Of a stretch of DNA of 16,739 nt, positions 5,808 to 12,747 are shown one piece after another (the first letter of the stretch is position 1; every line of letters begins with the position of its first letter). Where the stretch lies: NCBI GenBank assembly GCA_031269165.1, contig JAISZQ010000095.1, forward strand, positions 1 through 16,739, read 5' to 3'. Source of the stretch: Spirochaetaceae bacterium (GTDB taxonomy: Bacteria > Spirochaetota > Spirochaetia > Treponematales > Breznakiellaceae). The position numbers and the translations under genes were made by a program. Below the pieces are notes generated by a model that ran no database searches, was not told the origin of the DNA, and was given only the letters and a program-made list of their open reading frames with translations.

Positions 5808-8063
5808 ATGCGGGTTATGCGGTGTCTCTTTGGGGTGTGGTTGTTGCTGGCGGCGGTTGCGGTGTCTGCTGAAGAGACCGCTTCGATACGGCGGTTTGGT
5901 ATCTTCGTCGGCTCGAATGACGGCGGGCGGGAACGGACCGGTCTGCGCTGGGCGGAAAGCGACGCGCGGGCCTTGTCGGGAGTCTTCGCCGAATTGGGCG
6001 GGATCCGGCGGGAGGATAACGCCATTCTCACCCGGCCCGACATCCGCACAATCAAGAGCCAGCTCCGTCGGGTGTCGGGGGAAGCGGTGCGGGCGAAGAA
6101 CGGGCGGGTTCGGACGGAGGTGGTATTCTACTTTTCCGGCCATTCCAACGAAGAGGGACTGTTGCTGGGACGCGAATCCTACGGTTACAAGGCGTTGCGC
6201 GAGGACATCAACGCGATTCCTGCCGATATGCGGATCGTCATCCTCGATTCCTGCGCGTCCGGCGCGTTTACCCGGATGAAGGGCGGGGTGCGGGCGCAGG
6301 CGTTTCTCCTTGACGAACAGGCGGAAGCGACGGGCTACGCGTTTCTCACGTCCAGTTCCGCCACCGAGGTCTCGCAGGAGTCCGACCGGATCCGGGGCTC
6401 CTACTTCACCCACAGTCTCATCGCGGGGTTGCGCGGGGCTGCGGACACCATCGGCAACGGCAGGGTAACGCTGAACGAAGCCTACCGTTATGCCTATGAT
6501 GAAACGCTGGCTAAAACAGAACAGACCTTGTTCGGCCGTCAGCATCCCAGTTACGATATCCAGATAAACGGTTCAGGCGACGTGGTACTGACCGACGTGC
6601 GCTCAACGTCCGCCGGGCTTATCCTCGACGAGACCGTTGCGGGACGGCTCAGCATTCGCGATCGCGATGGTTTTCTCATCGCCGAGATCACCAAGACGGC
6701 GGGGAAGACGCTGGAACTCGCGCTGGAGCCGGGCCACTATCGGCTCATGCTCATGGCAAGGGACGAGGCGAACAGGGGAAACGTTCTGTTCGGCGCGGAG
6801 GTTACGCTGGAGGAGGACCGGCGGCTCGCGGTCAAGGCGGGCGATTTCTCCCCGCTTGACCTTGCCGAGGCGGTTGCGCGGGGCGACGTGGAGGCTCCGG
6901 AGGACCCGGAAGAGCCTGAGACCGGGGAGGAAACGGAAACCGGGGAGGTTGCGGAGACACGAGAGAAAACGGAAACCGCCGAAACGCGGGAACCGGTCAA
7001 ATTTCAGTTGTTCCCCGGCTTGGAAAGCGGCAGACGGGATACAACCGTCCACCTCCTCCTCGGTCTCTTTGCCGCCGAAAGTTACAGGCTCAAAGGGCTG
7101 GGGTTTGCGCCGATCGGTCTTTCCACGCGGGGAGACATGACGGGAGTGCAGATGTCCGGTCTCTTTAACTTTCAGGGCGTATTGTCGGAAATGCGGGGGG
7201 CGCAATTCGCCGGGATCGGCAACCGGGCGGGTTCCGTCCCCGAAGGCGCCCAGTTCGCCGGAATCTACAACTGGGTGGGCAACTCGATGCGGGGAGCGCA
7301 ATTTTCCGGCATCGTAAACTGGGTTGGCAAAGACTTCTCGGGCGCGCAATTTTCCAGCATGGTGAACTGGACGGGCCAAAACATGATCGGCCCCCAGTTC
7401 GGCACCCTCCTCAACTGGGTCGGTAAAGACCTCCACGGAGCGCAGTTTGCCGGCCTCGTAAACTATGCGGGCGGCGGGATGACGGGCGGCCAATTCGCGG
7501 GAATCCTCAACATAGCATGGGGAACGACACGGGGCATCCAAGCCGGCCTCATCAACATCCGCGACAAAGGGAGCGGCGGACAACTGGGCCTTATCAACAT
7601 CGCCTCCGACGAAAGAGTCAACGCGGTGGGACTCGTAAACGTCGTGAAAAACGGCCTCTTCCACCCCCTCGTGTTCACCGACAACTTGGCACGGTACAAC
7701 GTCGGCCTCAAAAGCGGTAACAAATGGCTCTATTCCCTCATCCGTATCGGCACAGACCACCTCCCGCCCGATTCAAGCGACGGCTTTGTCCTCGTCGGGG
7801 AGAGTCAAACAACCGTCAACACCTTCGGCGTCGGCGTGGAACTCACCTACAAGAAAGCCTTCTTCGACATGGACATCTCGGCCGGCCATGCCCCCAACAG
7901 CTCAGAAAGCGTCGGTTATGGCCTTTCCTCGTTCCTCATCCAAGCCCGCCTCGGCGCGGGGCTGAAGCTCTTCGCCCATCTCGGCTTTTCAGGCGGCCTC
8001 ACCTACACCTACTTCTTCCGGGGCGAACACGAGATCGGCTTCTATGCGGGAGTGCAACTTTAG
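5808..8063 (+). CDS. Exported caspase-family (C14-like) protein with C-terminal surface repeats
   Basis: I chose the ATG at 5808 because AAGGAG at 5792-5797 precedes it by ten bases and a signal peptide follows at once (MRVMRCLFGVWLLLAAVAVSA); ATG 5817 is possible. The 751 residues hold: a caspase p20-like domain at ~27-255 with the strand RRFGIFVGSND, the catalytic His in FYFSGHSNEEG (His112) and the catalytic Cys in VILDSCASGAF (Cys149); a beta-rich domain at ~268-345; an acidic Glu/Thr linker at ~362-396; about nine 16-residue repeats, GAQFAGIYNWVGNSMR and variants (~446-600); and a C-terminal beta region to 751. The repeats resemble the LA_2272-type surface repeats of Leptospira. Both catalytic residues are present, so proteolysis is expected, outside the cytoplasm. 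The target is unknown. It is the last gene of the sigma-led cluster. Confidence 0.87.
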   Translation: MRVMRCLFGVWLLLAAVAVSAEETASIRRFGIFVGSNDGGRERTGLRWAESDARALSGVFAELGGIRREDNAILTRPDIRTIKSQLRRVSGEAVRAKNGRVRTEVVFYFSGHSNEEGLLLGRESYGYKALREDINAIPADMRIVILDSCASGAFTRMKGGVRAQAFLLDEQAEATGYAFLTSSSATEVSQESDRIRGSYFTHSLIAGLRGAADTIGNGRVTLNEAYRYAYDETLAKTEQTLFGRQHPSYDIQINGSGDVVLTDVRSTSAGLILDETVAGRLSIRDRDGFLIAEITKTAGKTLELALEPGHYRLMLMARDEANRGNVLFGAEVTLEEDRRLAVKAGDFSPLDLAEAVARGDVEAPEDPEEPETGEETETGEVAETREKTETAETREPVKFQLFPGLESGRRDTTVHLLLGLFAAESYRLKGLGFAPIGLSTRGDMTGVQMSGLFNFQGVLSEMRGAQFAGIGNRAGSVPEGAQFAGIYNWVGNSMRGAQFSGIVNWVGKDFSGAQFSSMVNWTGQNMIGPQFGTLLNWVGKDLHGAQFAGLVNYAGGGMTGGQFAGILNIAWGTTRGIQAGLINIRDKGSGGQLGLINIASDERVNAVGLVNVVKNGLFHPLVFTDNLARYNVGLKSGNKWLYSLIRIGTDHLPPDSSDGFVLVGESQTTVNTFGVGVELTYKKAFFDMDISAGHAPNSSESVGYGLSSFLIQARLGAGLKLFAHLGFSGGLTYTYFFRGEHEIGFYAGVQL
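7143..7607 (+). repeat. Array of 16-residue GAQFxGIxNWVG coding repeats
   Basis: Within the caspase-family gene, units begin at G-V-Q-M, G-A-Q-F (five times), G-P-Q-F, G-G-Q-F and G-I-Q, followed by the looser GQLGLINIAS. Spacing is 15-18 residues, mostly 16. The DNA units have diverged at third positions, so the repeat is maintained at protein level rather than being a fresh tandem duplication. The regular period suggests stacked beta-hairpins or a beta-solenoid. Confidence 0.85.
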
Positions 8064-8121
8064 CGGCTTTCCCCCGGCGACAACGCAAGCATTTTTAACC
8101 ACGGATTGCGCGGGATGGGGA

Positions 8122-8181
8122 CGGATTTTCACGGATTGAGGGGGACAAAGTCCGTGAAAATCCGCAGACCTTTCTTTTCTT
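8122..8181 (+). terminator. Inverted repeat with T-rich tail after the caspase gene
   Basis: CGGATTTTCACGGA (8122-8135) is the exact complement of TCCGTGAAAATCCG (8151-8164), and TTTCTTTTCTTCTT follows. It can act as a terminator for the cluster. The right half, through TTTCTTTTCTT, recurs with one mismatch at 8496-8526, so it also belongs to the widespread CACGGATT-type interspersed repeats. Confidence 0.5.
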
Positions 8182-8184
8182 CTT

Positions 8185-8365
8185 AGAGTCTGTTCAAAAA
8201 CCCTGCGAGATGCAAGCCTCCGCTGTGATCCGGGGGCGTTACGGGGGTTCGACCCCCGTTGAAAGGGGTAGCGGAGGACGGCTCAAACCATTGCGGGGTA
8301 TTATACCCCGCAAGGGTTTGAGCTTGGCCGTAGCGAGGGGGAAGGCTTTCCCCCGTCAACAACTT
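8185..8365. mobile_element. Partial second copy of the hairpin-rich element
   Basis: AGAGTCTGTTCAAAAACCCTG, then GATGCAAGCCTCCGCTGTGATC, follow the left end of the element at 2859-3177 closely, and TAGCGAGGGGGA also recurs. The interior differs: ACGGGGGT/ACCCCCGT at 8241-8259, and a near-perfect 19-bp-plus stem at 8281-8323 (GCTCAAACC and TTGCGGGGTA with their complements). The right terminal repeat is not found, so I treat it as decayed and the right border as approximate. Confidence 0.6.
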
Positions 8366-8375
8366 AAGAATTTTG

Positions 8376-8472
8376 GTCCGCGAATGGCACGAATAAGCGC
8401 CATTGGCGTTACGAATAATACATACCCATCAGCGCGTATTCGCAACGCCATATATGGCGCACATTCGCGGAC
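8376..8472. repeat. 97-bp nested palindrome
   Basis: The outer arms GTCCGCGAATG/CATTCGCGGAC are perfect (11 bp). Inside are GCGCCA/TGGCGC, GGCGT/ACGCC and CGAATA/TATTCG, in nested order, so the whole can form one long cruciform or hairpin. No T-run follows on the plus strand. It belongs to the CGCGAATGGCACGAAT type of intergenic repeats seen in many genomes. Confidence 0.8.
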
Positions 8473-8495
8473 AAAAAAACTAAAAATCTGTGTAA

Positions 8496-8526
8496 TCCGT
8501 GAAAATCCGCGGACCTTTCTTTTCTT
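8496..8526. repeat. 31-bp direct repeat, second copy
   Basis: TCCGTGAAAATCCGCGGACC followed by TTTCTTTTCTT matches 8151-8181 with one mismatch. The two copies bracket the hairpin-rich fragment and the nested palindrome, so they could mark a unit inserted or amplified as a whole. The 492 bp between the caspase and xdh-like genes hold only these repeats. Confidence 0.75.
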
Positions 8527-8542
8527 TGTGCTTCCGTTGTGG

Positions 8543-8548
8543 TATGCT
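8543..8548 (+). promoter_or_regulatory. -10-like element of the xdh-like gene, possible leaderless start
   Basis: GGTATGCT stands with its hexamer TATGCT seven bases before the ATG at 8556, and no Shine-Dalgarno is seen. The upstream T-rich stretch TTTTCT at 8520 gives a 17-bp spacer but is a poor -35. The same arrangement precedes aroA and lysS. Confidence 0.4.
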
Positions 8549-8555
8549 AACCGCG

Positions 8556-10853
8556 ATGTGTGTGGGTAAGAGCATTCCGCGCGTTGACGCGTTTGAAAAG
8601 GTGACGGGGCGGGCCAAGTATACGGACGATCTCTGCGAGAGAAACGCCCTTGTCGCGAAGATTCTCCACGCGACGATTGCGAACGGTGTGGTGAAGAAGA
8701 TCGATACGGAGGCGGCGGCGCGGCTGCCCGGCGTGGTGAAGATCGTGACCTGTTTTGACGCGCCCGATCGGCCGTTCCCGACTGCCGGGCATCCGTGGTC
8801 GACCGATCCCGCCCATCAAGACCCCACCGACCGGAAGTTGCTCAATACGCGGGTGCGGCTCTACGGCGACGACATCGCGGCGGTGATTGCCGAGGACGAG
8901 GTGGCCGCATCGCGGGCGTTGCGGGCGATGAAGGTGGAATACGAGGAATATCCGCCCCTCCTCACGGTGGAAGAGGCGATGGCGGAGGGCGCGACTCAGT
9001 TGCACGAAGGGGCTCCGGGGAATGTGCTCAAGCACACGGCTATCGAGGACGGCGACTTCGATGCGGCGATCACGGCGGCAAAGGAGGGCGGCGGCCTCAT
9101 CGAAGTGGCATCGGTCTACCGGACGCCGATTGTCCAGCATTGCCATATCGAGAACGCCGTCTCGTTCGCCTACATGGAGCAGGGCCGCGTTGTCGTCGTG
9201 TCGTCCACGCAGATTCCCCACATCGCGCGGCGCATCATCGCCCAGGCGTTGGGCCTTCCCTGGGGCAGGGTGCGGGTGATAAAGCCCTACGTGGGCGGCG
9301 GGTTTGGCAACAAGCAGGACGCGCTCTACGAGCCGCTCAACGCCTGGCTTACCACGCTTGTCGGGGGGCGGGTGGTAAAACTTGAGTTGTCGCGGGAAGA
9401 AGTCTTTTTCGGCACGCGCGTCCGGCACGGCTTCACGATACACCTGAAAAGTTATCTCCGCCCCGACGGGACCTTCGTGGCCCGCCGTTACGCGGCCTAC
9501 TCTAACCAGGGGGCCTACGGGTCGCACGGCCACAGCATCGCGGCGAAGGGGACGAACGTGTTCCGCCAGTTGTACAACCGCAACGACGTGGCGCGGAAGG
9601 CGGAAATTTGGACGGTCTACACGAACACGGCGACGGCGGGGGCGATGCGGGGCTACGGGACGCCGCAAACGGTGTTTGCCATCGAGTCCCACATGGAGGA
9701 CATCGTCGCGCAACTCGGGCTCGACCCGATCGCGTTCCGCTTCAAGAACCTCATGCCCGTGGGCTATGTCGACCCGTTCTCCAAGAACACAAACTTTTTT
9801 CCCTCGTTTGAGCAGTGCGTCGAAAAGGGGAAAGCGTACATCGACTGGGACCGGAAACGCGCCCTCTACCGCAACGATTCTGGCCCGGTCCGGCGCGGTG
9901 TGGGGATGGCCCTTTTCTGGTACAACACGGCGGTGTGGCCCATTTCGATCGAGGTGTCCTCGTGCCGCATGGTGCTCAATCAGGACGGCAGCGTGCAGAT
10001 ACAACTTGCCGAGACGGAGATAGGGCAGGGGGCGGACACGGTCTTTACCCAGATGGCCGCAGACGCGATCGGCATCCGCTGGGAGGACGTTCACGCCGTT
10101 ACCGCGCAGGACACCGACGTGACGCCCTTCGGCACCGGGGCCTACGGGTCGCGCCAGACATACGTGGGAAGCGCGGCCATTGTCCAAGCGGCATATCTCT
10201 TGCGAGAGCAGATTCTCCTGCACGCCACCCGTTATACCGAAAAGCCCGTGGAATGCCTTGACCTTGTGGGTGGGAATATCATCGAGAAGGAGGGCCGCGT
10301 CCTCTGTCCGTTGGGCGAGCTTGCCACGGACACGCTCTACCACAGCGAACACGCCGCGCACATCACCGCCGAGACCACGGCGCAGGTCAAGACCAACGCC
10401 TACAGTTTCGGCTGTACGTTTGCCGAGGTGGAGGTGGACATTCCGCTTGCCAAAGTGCGCCTCGTGAACATGGTGAACTGCCACGATGCGGGCCGCCTCG
10501 TAAACCCGCTCCTTGCCGAGGGCCAGGTGCACGGCGGTATGAGCATGGCGGCGGGTTTCGGCATGAGCGAGGAACTCCTCTACGACCCCGTGACCGGAAA
10601 GCCCCTCAACGCGAACCTCCTCGACTATAAACTCCCCACGATGCTCGACCATCCCGCATTGAAGGCCATCTTCGTGGAGAATCCCGAACCGACGAGCCCC
10701 TTCGGCACCAAGGCATTGGGCGAGCCTCCCACGGTGAGCGGCGCGGCGGCCATTCGCAACGCGGTCTTTCACGCGACCGGCGTGGCCGTCAACCGCATCC
10801 CCCTCACGCCGCACGTCCTCTTCGAGGCGTTCAGGCAGGCGGGGTTGGTGTAG
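8556..10853 (+). CDS. Xanthine dehydrogenase family protein, molybdopterin-binding subunit
   Basis: This 765-residue protein is the large molybdenum subunit of a xanthine dehydrogenase/aldehyde oxidoreductase family enzyme. The N-terminal hammerhead domain starts VGKSIPRVDAFEKVTGRAKYTDD. Cofactor-binding motifs follow: GGGFGNK (247-253), RGYGTPQ (365-371), EIGQGADT (488-495), GAYGSRQTYVG, and the C-terminal GTKALGEPP with the expected catalytic Glu723. Length is normal for the stand-alone subunit. I start at ATG 8556 because the family usually begins a few residues before this point; ATG 8544 and GTG 8499 are alternatives. The reaction is hydroxylation of a purine or other heterocycle or aldehyde; the substrate cannot be told. 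The FAD and 2Fe-2S subunit genes that usually adjoin it are not in this window, and aroA converges directly. Confidence 0.93.
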   Translation: MCVGKSIPRVDAFEKVTGRAKYTDDLCERNALVAKILHATIANGVVKKIDTEAAARLPGVVKIVTCFDAPDRPFPTAGHPWSTDPAHQDPTDRKLLNTRVRLYGDDIAAVIAEDEVAASRALRAMKVEYEEYPPLLTVEEAMAEGATQLHEGAPGNVLKHTAIEDGDFDAAITAAKEGGGLIEVASVYRTPIVQHCHIENAVSFAYMEQGRVVVVSSTQIPHIARRIIAQALGLPWGRVRVIKPYVGGGFGNKQDALYEPLNAWLTTLVGGRVVKLELSREEVFFGTRVRHGFTIHLKSYLRPDGTFVARRYAAYSNQGAYGSHGHSIAAKGTNVFRQLYNRNDVARKAEIWTVYTNTATAGAMRGYGTPQTVFAIESHMEDIVAQLGLDPIAFRFKNLMPVGYVDPFSKNTNFFPSFEQCVEKGKAYIDWDRKRALYRNDSGPVRRGVGMALFWYNTAVWPISIEVSSCRMVLNQDGSVQIQLAETEIGQGADTVFTQMAADAIGIRWEDVHAVTAQDTDVTPFGTGAYGSRQTYVGSAAIVQAAYLLREQILLHATRYTEKPVECLDLVGGNIIEKEGRVLCPLGELATDTLYHSEHAAHITAETTAQVKTNAYSFGCTFAEVEVDIPLAKVRLVNMVNCHDAGRLVNPLLAEGQVHGGMSMAAGFGMSEELLYDPVTGKPLNANLLDYKLPTMLDHPALKAIFVENPEPTSPFGTKALGEPPTVSGAAAIRNAVFHATGVAVNRIPLTPHVLFEAFRQAGLV

Positions 10854-10891
10854 GTTCACGGCGAACCATGTGCTTATGGTAACTTTATTTT
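10853..10891 (+). terminator. Weak terminator after the xdh-like gene
   Basis: Two overlapping small stems, GGTTC/GAACC (10853-10867) and ACCAT/ATGGT (10865-10880), are followed by AACTTTATTTTT. The stems overlap and would be mutually exclusive. Confidence 0.4.
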
Positions 10892-10906
10892 TGCAGCCTT
10901 TCGGCG

Positions 10907-10929
10907 AAAAAATGCGGTGTCCGGCCGCA
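10907..10929 (-). terminator. Terminator of aroA, minus strand
   Basis: Read on the minus strand, TGCGG pairs with CCGCA around a 7-nt loop and TTTTTT follows immediately. It lies about 40 bp beyond the aroA stop codon. Confidence 0.55.
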
Positions 10930-10970
10930 AAGGACGCACACGTAGAAAAGCGCCTGACGTTGCCCTGACC

Positions 10971-12305
10971 TCACCCTTGCACCAAGCGCAGAAAACCGGG
11001 ATAGGTGACGTCGGCGGCTTCCGATCCCGCGATGGTGACGGGGCCTTCCGCGCCCAGCGCCGCGACAGCAAGGGCCATCACGACACGATGGTCGCCGTGG
11101 CCGTCGACGAAGCCGCCCCGGAGTTTTTTCCCGCCGTGAATTACGAGGCCGTCCGGCAATTCGGCGATGTCCGCGCCGAGTTTGGACAACTCTTCGCGCA
11201 TCACGGCGATGCGGTCGGTCTCCTTGATCCGCGCGTGGGCCACGTTCACGAGCCGCGTTTCTCCCGCGCAGGAACAGGCGAGCACGGCGGCAATCGGGAG
11301 CAGGTCTGGTGTCGCGTTGAGGTCAACCTCGCCCAGTGGAGAAAGCGGCGGCGGGCCCTTACCGGCTTTTGCCAGCAGGTCAAAGAACCGTTTGTCTCCC
11401 TGCTCATCGTCAAAATCGAGGCCCGTAAGCGTTACCTCCCCGCCGCTCACGACGCCCGCGCAGGCCACAAACGCCGCCGAGGAAAAATCCCCGGGAACCC
11501 CCGCGTGTATCGGCCGGTAGCGGCCGCCGCCCCGTATCGTGATTACCGCCGGGAGCGCCCAGTCGGATCCGGCCGGAACCGTAACGCCGCCTGCCGCGCC
11601 CTCCATTATGGGCGGCGTGAAATCGACGGTCTCAAGATAGCGCTTGAGGTAGGCGAGCGTCATCCTGATATACGGGCGTTCGTTGAGCAGCGGGATGGTG
11701 ATGTTCACCGTAACGTGCGGCGGGCAGAGGGGCAGGGCGAGGAGCAACGCCGAAAGATACTGGCTCGTGGGGCAGGGGAGGGTAATGTTTCCGCTGTGGA
11801 GCGGGCCGCAGAGCGTAATCGGGGCGTACCCGTCGTGAGAGGCGACCCGCGCGCCCAGTGCCGAAAGCGCGTCAAGCAGGGGGGCAGCGGAACGTTTGGC
11901 AATCTGTTCGTCCCCGGTAAACGTCACCGGAACGTTCCCCAGCGCGGCAAACGCGAGGCCGAAAAACAGCGTCGTCCCGGAGTTTCCGACATTGATAATC
12001 TTGGGTGCCGGGGGCGCGTCATCCTGTTTGAGAGTCGTCTCGCCGCCGAGTCGCGGCTTTCCGGTAACGATGAGGCGGCGGAGGATCCCGTCTTCTCTTT
12101 CCTCCCGGATGTCGGCGCCGAACGCGCGGCACGCCGCGATACAGGAACGGGTGTCCAGCGAGTCAAGCGGATAATCCAGCGTCGAAACCCCTTCCGCTGC
12201 CGCCGCAATCAACAGCGCGCGGATCGTATGCGACTTTGACGCGGGCGCGCGAAAGGTCCCGCTCAATTGATGCGGCGTAATCGTAGCCATAATCGTATTC
12301 TGCAT
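10971..12305 (-). CDS. aroA: 3-phosphoshikimate 1-carboxyvinyltransferase (EPSP synthase)
   Basis: The enzyme joins phosphoenolpyruvate to shikimate-3-phosphate in the shikimate pathway to aromatic amino acids, in the cytoplasm. Of 444 residues (E. coli has 427), key motifs are APASKSHTIRALL near the start (Lys/Ser/Arg for substrates), NSGTT, TGDEQIAKR, PTSQYLSALLLALP, PYIRMTL, GVPGDFSSAAF, PDLLPIAAVLA, RIKETDRI and GDHRVVMALAV. The TSQ, TGD..KR and TYPGF patterns suit a class II-like rather than an E. coli-like enzyme. The Arg that normally follows N-x-GT-x-x is Phe here (NSGTTLF). I choose ATG 12305; ATG 12290 is also possible, and neither has a Shine-Dalgarno. Open frame extending upstream into the repeats is not coding. 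It converges with the xdh-like gene and stands alone. Confidence 0.92.
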   Translation of the reverse strand: MQNTIMATITPHQLSGTFRAPASKSHTIRALLIAAAAEGVSTLDYPLDSLDTRSCIAACRAFGADIREEREDGILRRLIVTGKPRLGGETTLKQDDAPPAPKIINVGNSGTTLFFGLAFAALGNVPVTFTGDEQIAKRSAAPLLDALSALGARVASHDGYAPITLCGPLHSGNITLPCPTSQYLSALLLALPLCPPHVTVNITIPLLNERPYIRMTLAYLKRYLETVDFTPPIMEGAAGGVTVPAGSDWALPAVITIRGGGRYRPIHAGVPGDFSSAAFVACAGVVSGGEVTLTGLDFDDEQGDKRFFDLLAKAGKGPPPLSPLGEVDLNATPDLLPIAAVLACSCAGETRLVNVAHARIKETDRIAVMREELSKLGADIAELPDGLVIHGGKKLRGGFVDGHGDHRVVMALAVAALGAEGPVTIAGSEAADVTYPGFLRLVQG

Positions 12306-12311
12306 AGCGGC

Positions 12312-12341
12312 AGTATACCAGAATCGGTGGAGGGCGGGCAA
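12312..12341 (-). promoter_or_regulatory. aroA promoter with possible leaderless start
   Basis: On the minus strand TTGCCC (12336-12341), an 18-bp spacer and TATACT (12312-12317) make a good sigma-70-type promoter. The ATG follows only six bases after TATACT, so transcription would begin at or next to the start codon. Confidence 0.6.
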
Positions 12342-12360
12342 GGAATGAGGGGTCGTTGTG

Positions 12361-12659
12361 CAGGGCGGATCTTTGGTGTCATTTGATAAGATAGCGTGCC
12401 GATGGGCCGGGGGAACAATACCGCATGGCACGCCTCTCTGGACGAGTACTGTTGAGATAGCGTGTCGATAGGCCGGGTGAACACCACCTACAGGCGGCTG
12501 TGCTACCGGCGCGACGTACGGCCTCAATGCGGCGTACTGCCGCAGGCAGGTACTGACGAGGGTAGCAATGCCGCCTTACGGTGGTGTTCACCCGGCTGGG
12601 ATAACAATATCGCATAGCACGCCTCTTTGGGCGGGTACTGTTTAGCGAGCGGCAGGGGC
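12361..12659 (-). repeat. Inverted block of array units between aroA and the SDR gene
   Basis: The same unit family as in the left array, but in reverse orientation: GATAGCGTGCCGATGGGCCG, GGCACGCCTC and GAGTACTGTTGAG. It contains the inverted-repeat module at 12472-12596. The remaining ~88 bp down to the SDR stop codon hold nothing I recognise. Confidence 0.85.
12472..12596. repeat. 125-bp inverted-repeat module, copy 3
   Basis: Perfect 17-bp terminal arms GCCGGGTGAACACCACC and the complement, continuing as TACAGGCGGC/GCCGCCTTAC. Read on the minus strand it resembles the copy at 2154-2278, including its 125-bp length and a central CTGCCTGCGGCAGTACG. Confidence 0.85.
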
Positions 12660-12747
12660 GGCTTTGCGGACGGTGGCTCTGGTGCTTCCGGTAGCGGTGC
12701 TGATTCGGCTAGCCGCGTTCCCGAAGGGAGCCGCCCAAACTGGCGCG

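Noticed and set aside
8064..8555. Small gene in the caspase-xdh gap
   Set aside because: The only open frame of note (8210-8569) is made of palindromic repeats and overlaps the xdh-like start.
8547..10859. 770-codon open frame on the minus strand
   Set aside because: It is the antisense shadow of the xdh-like gene, has Arg/His/Val-biased composition and no conserved motif; the plus-strand protein has all family motifs.
12306..12527. N-terminal extension of AroA by 74 codons
   Set aside because: The added peptide is translated from repeat units and from the promoter; homology begins at SGTFRAPASKS just after ATG 12305/12290.
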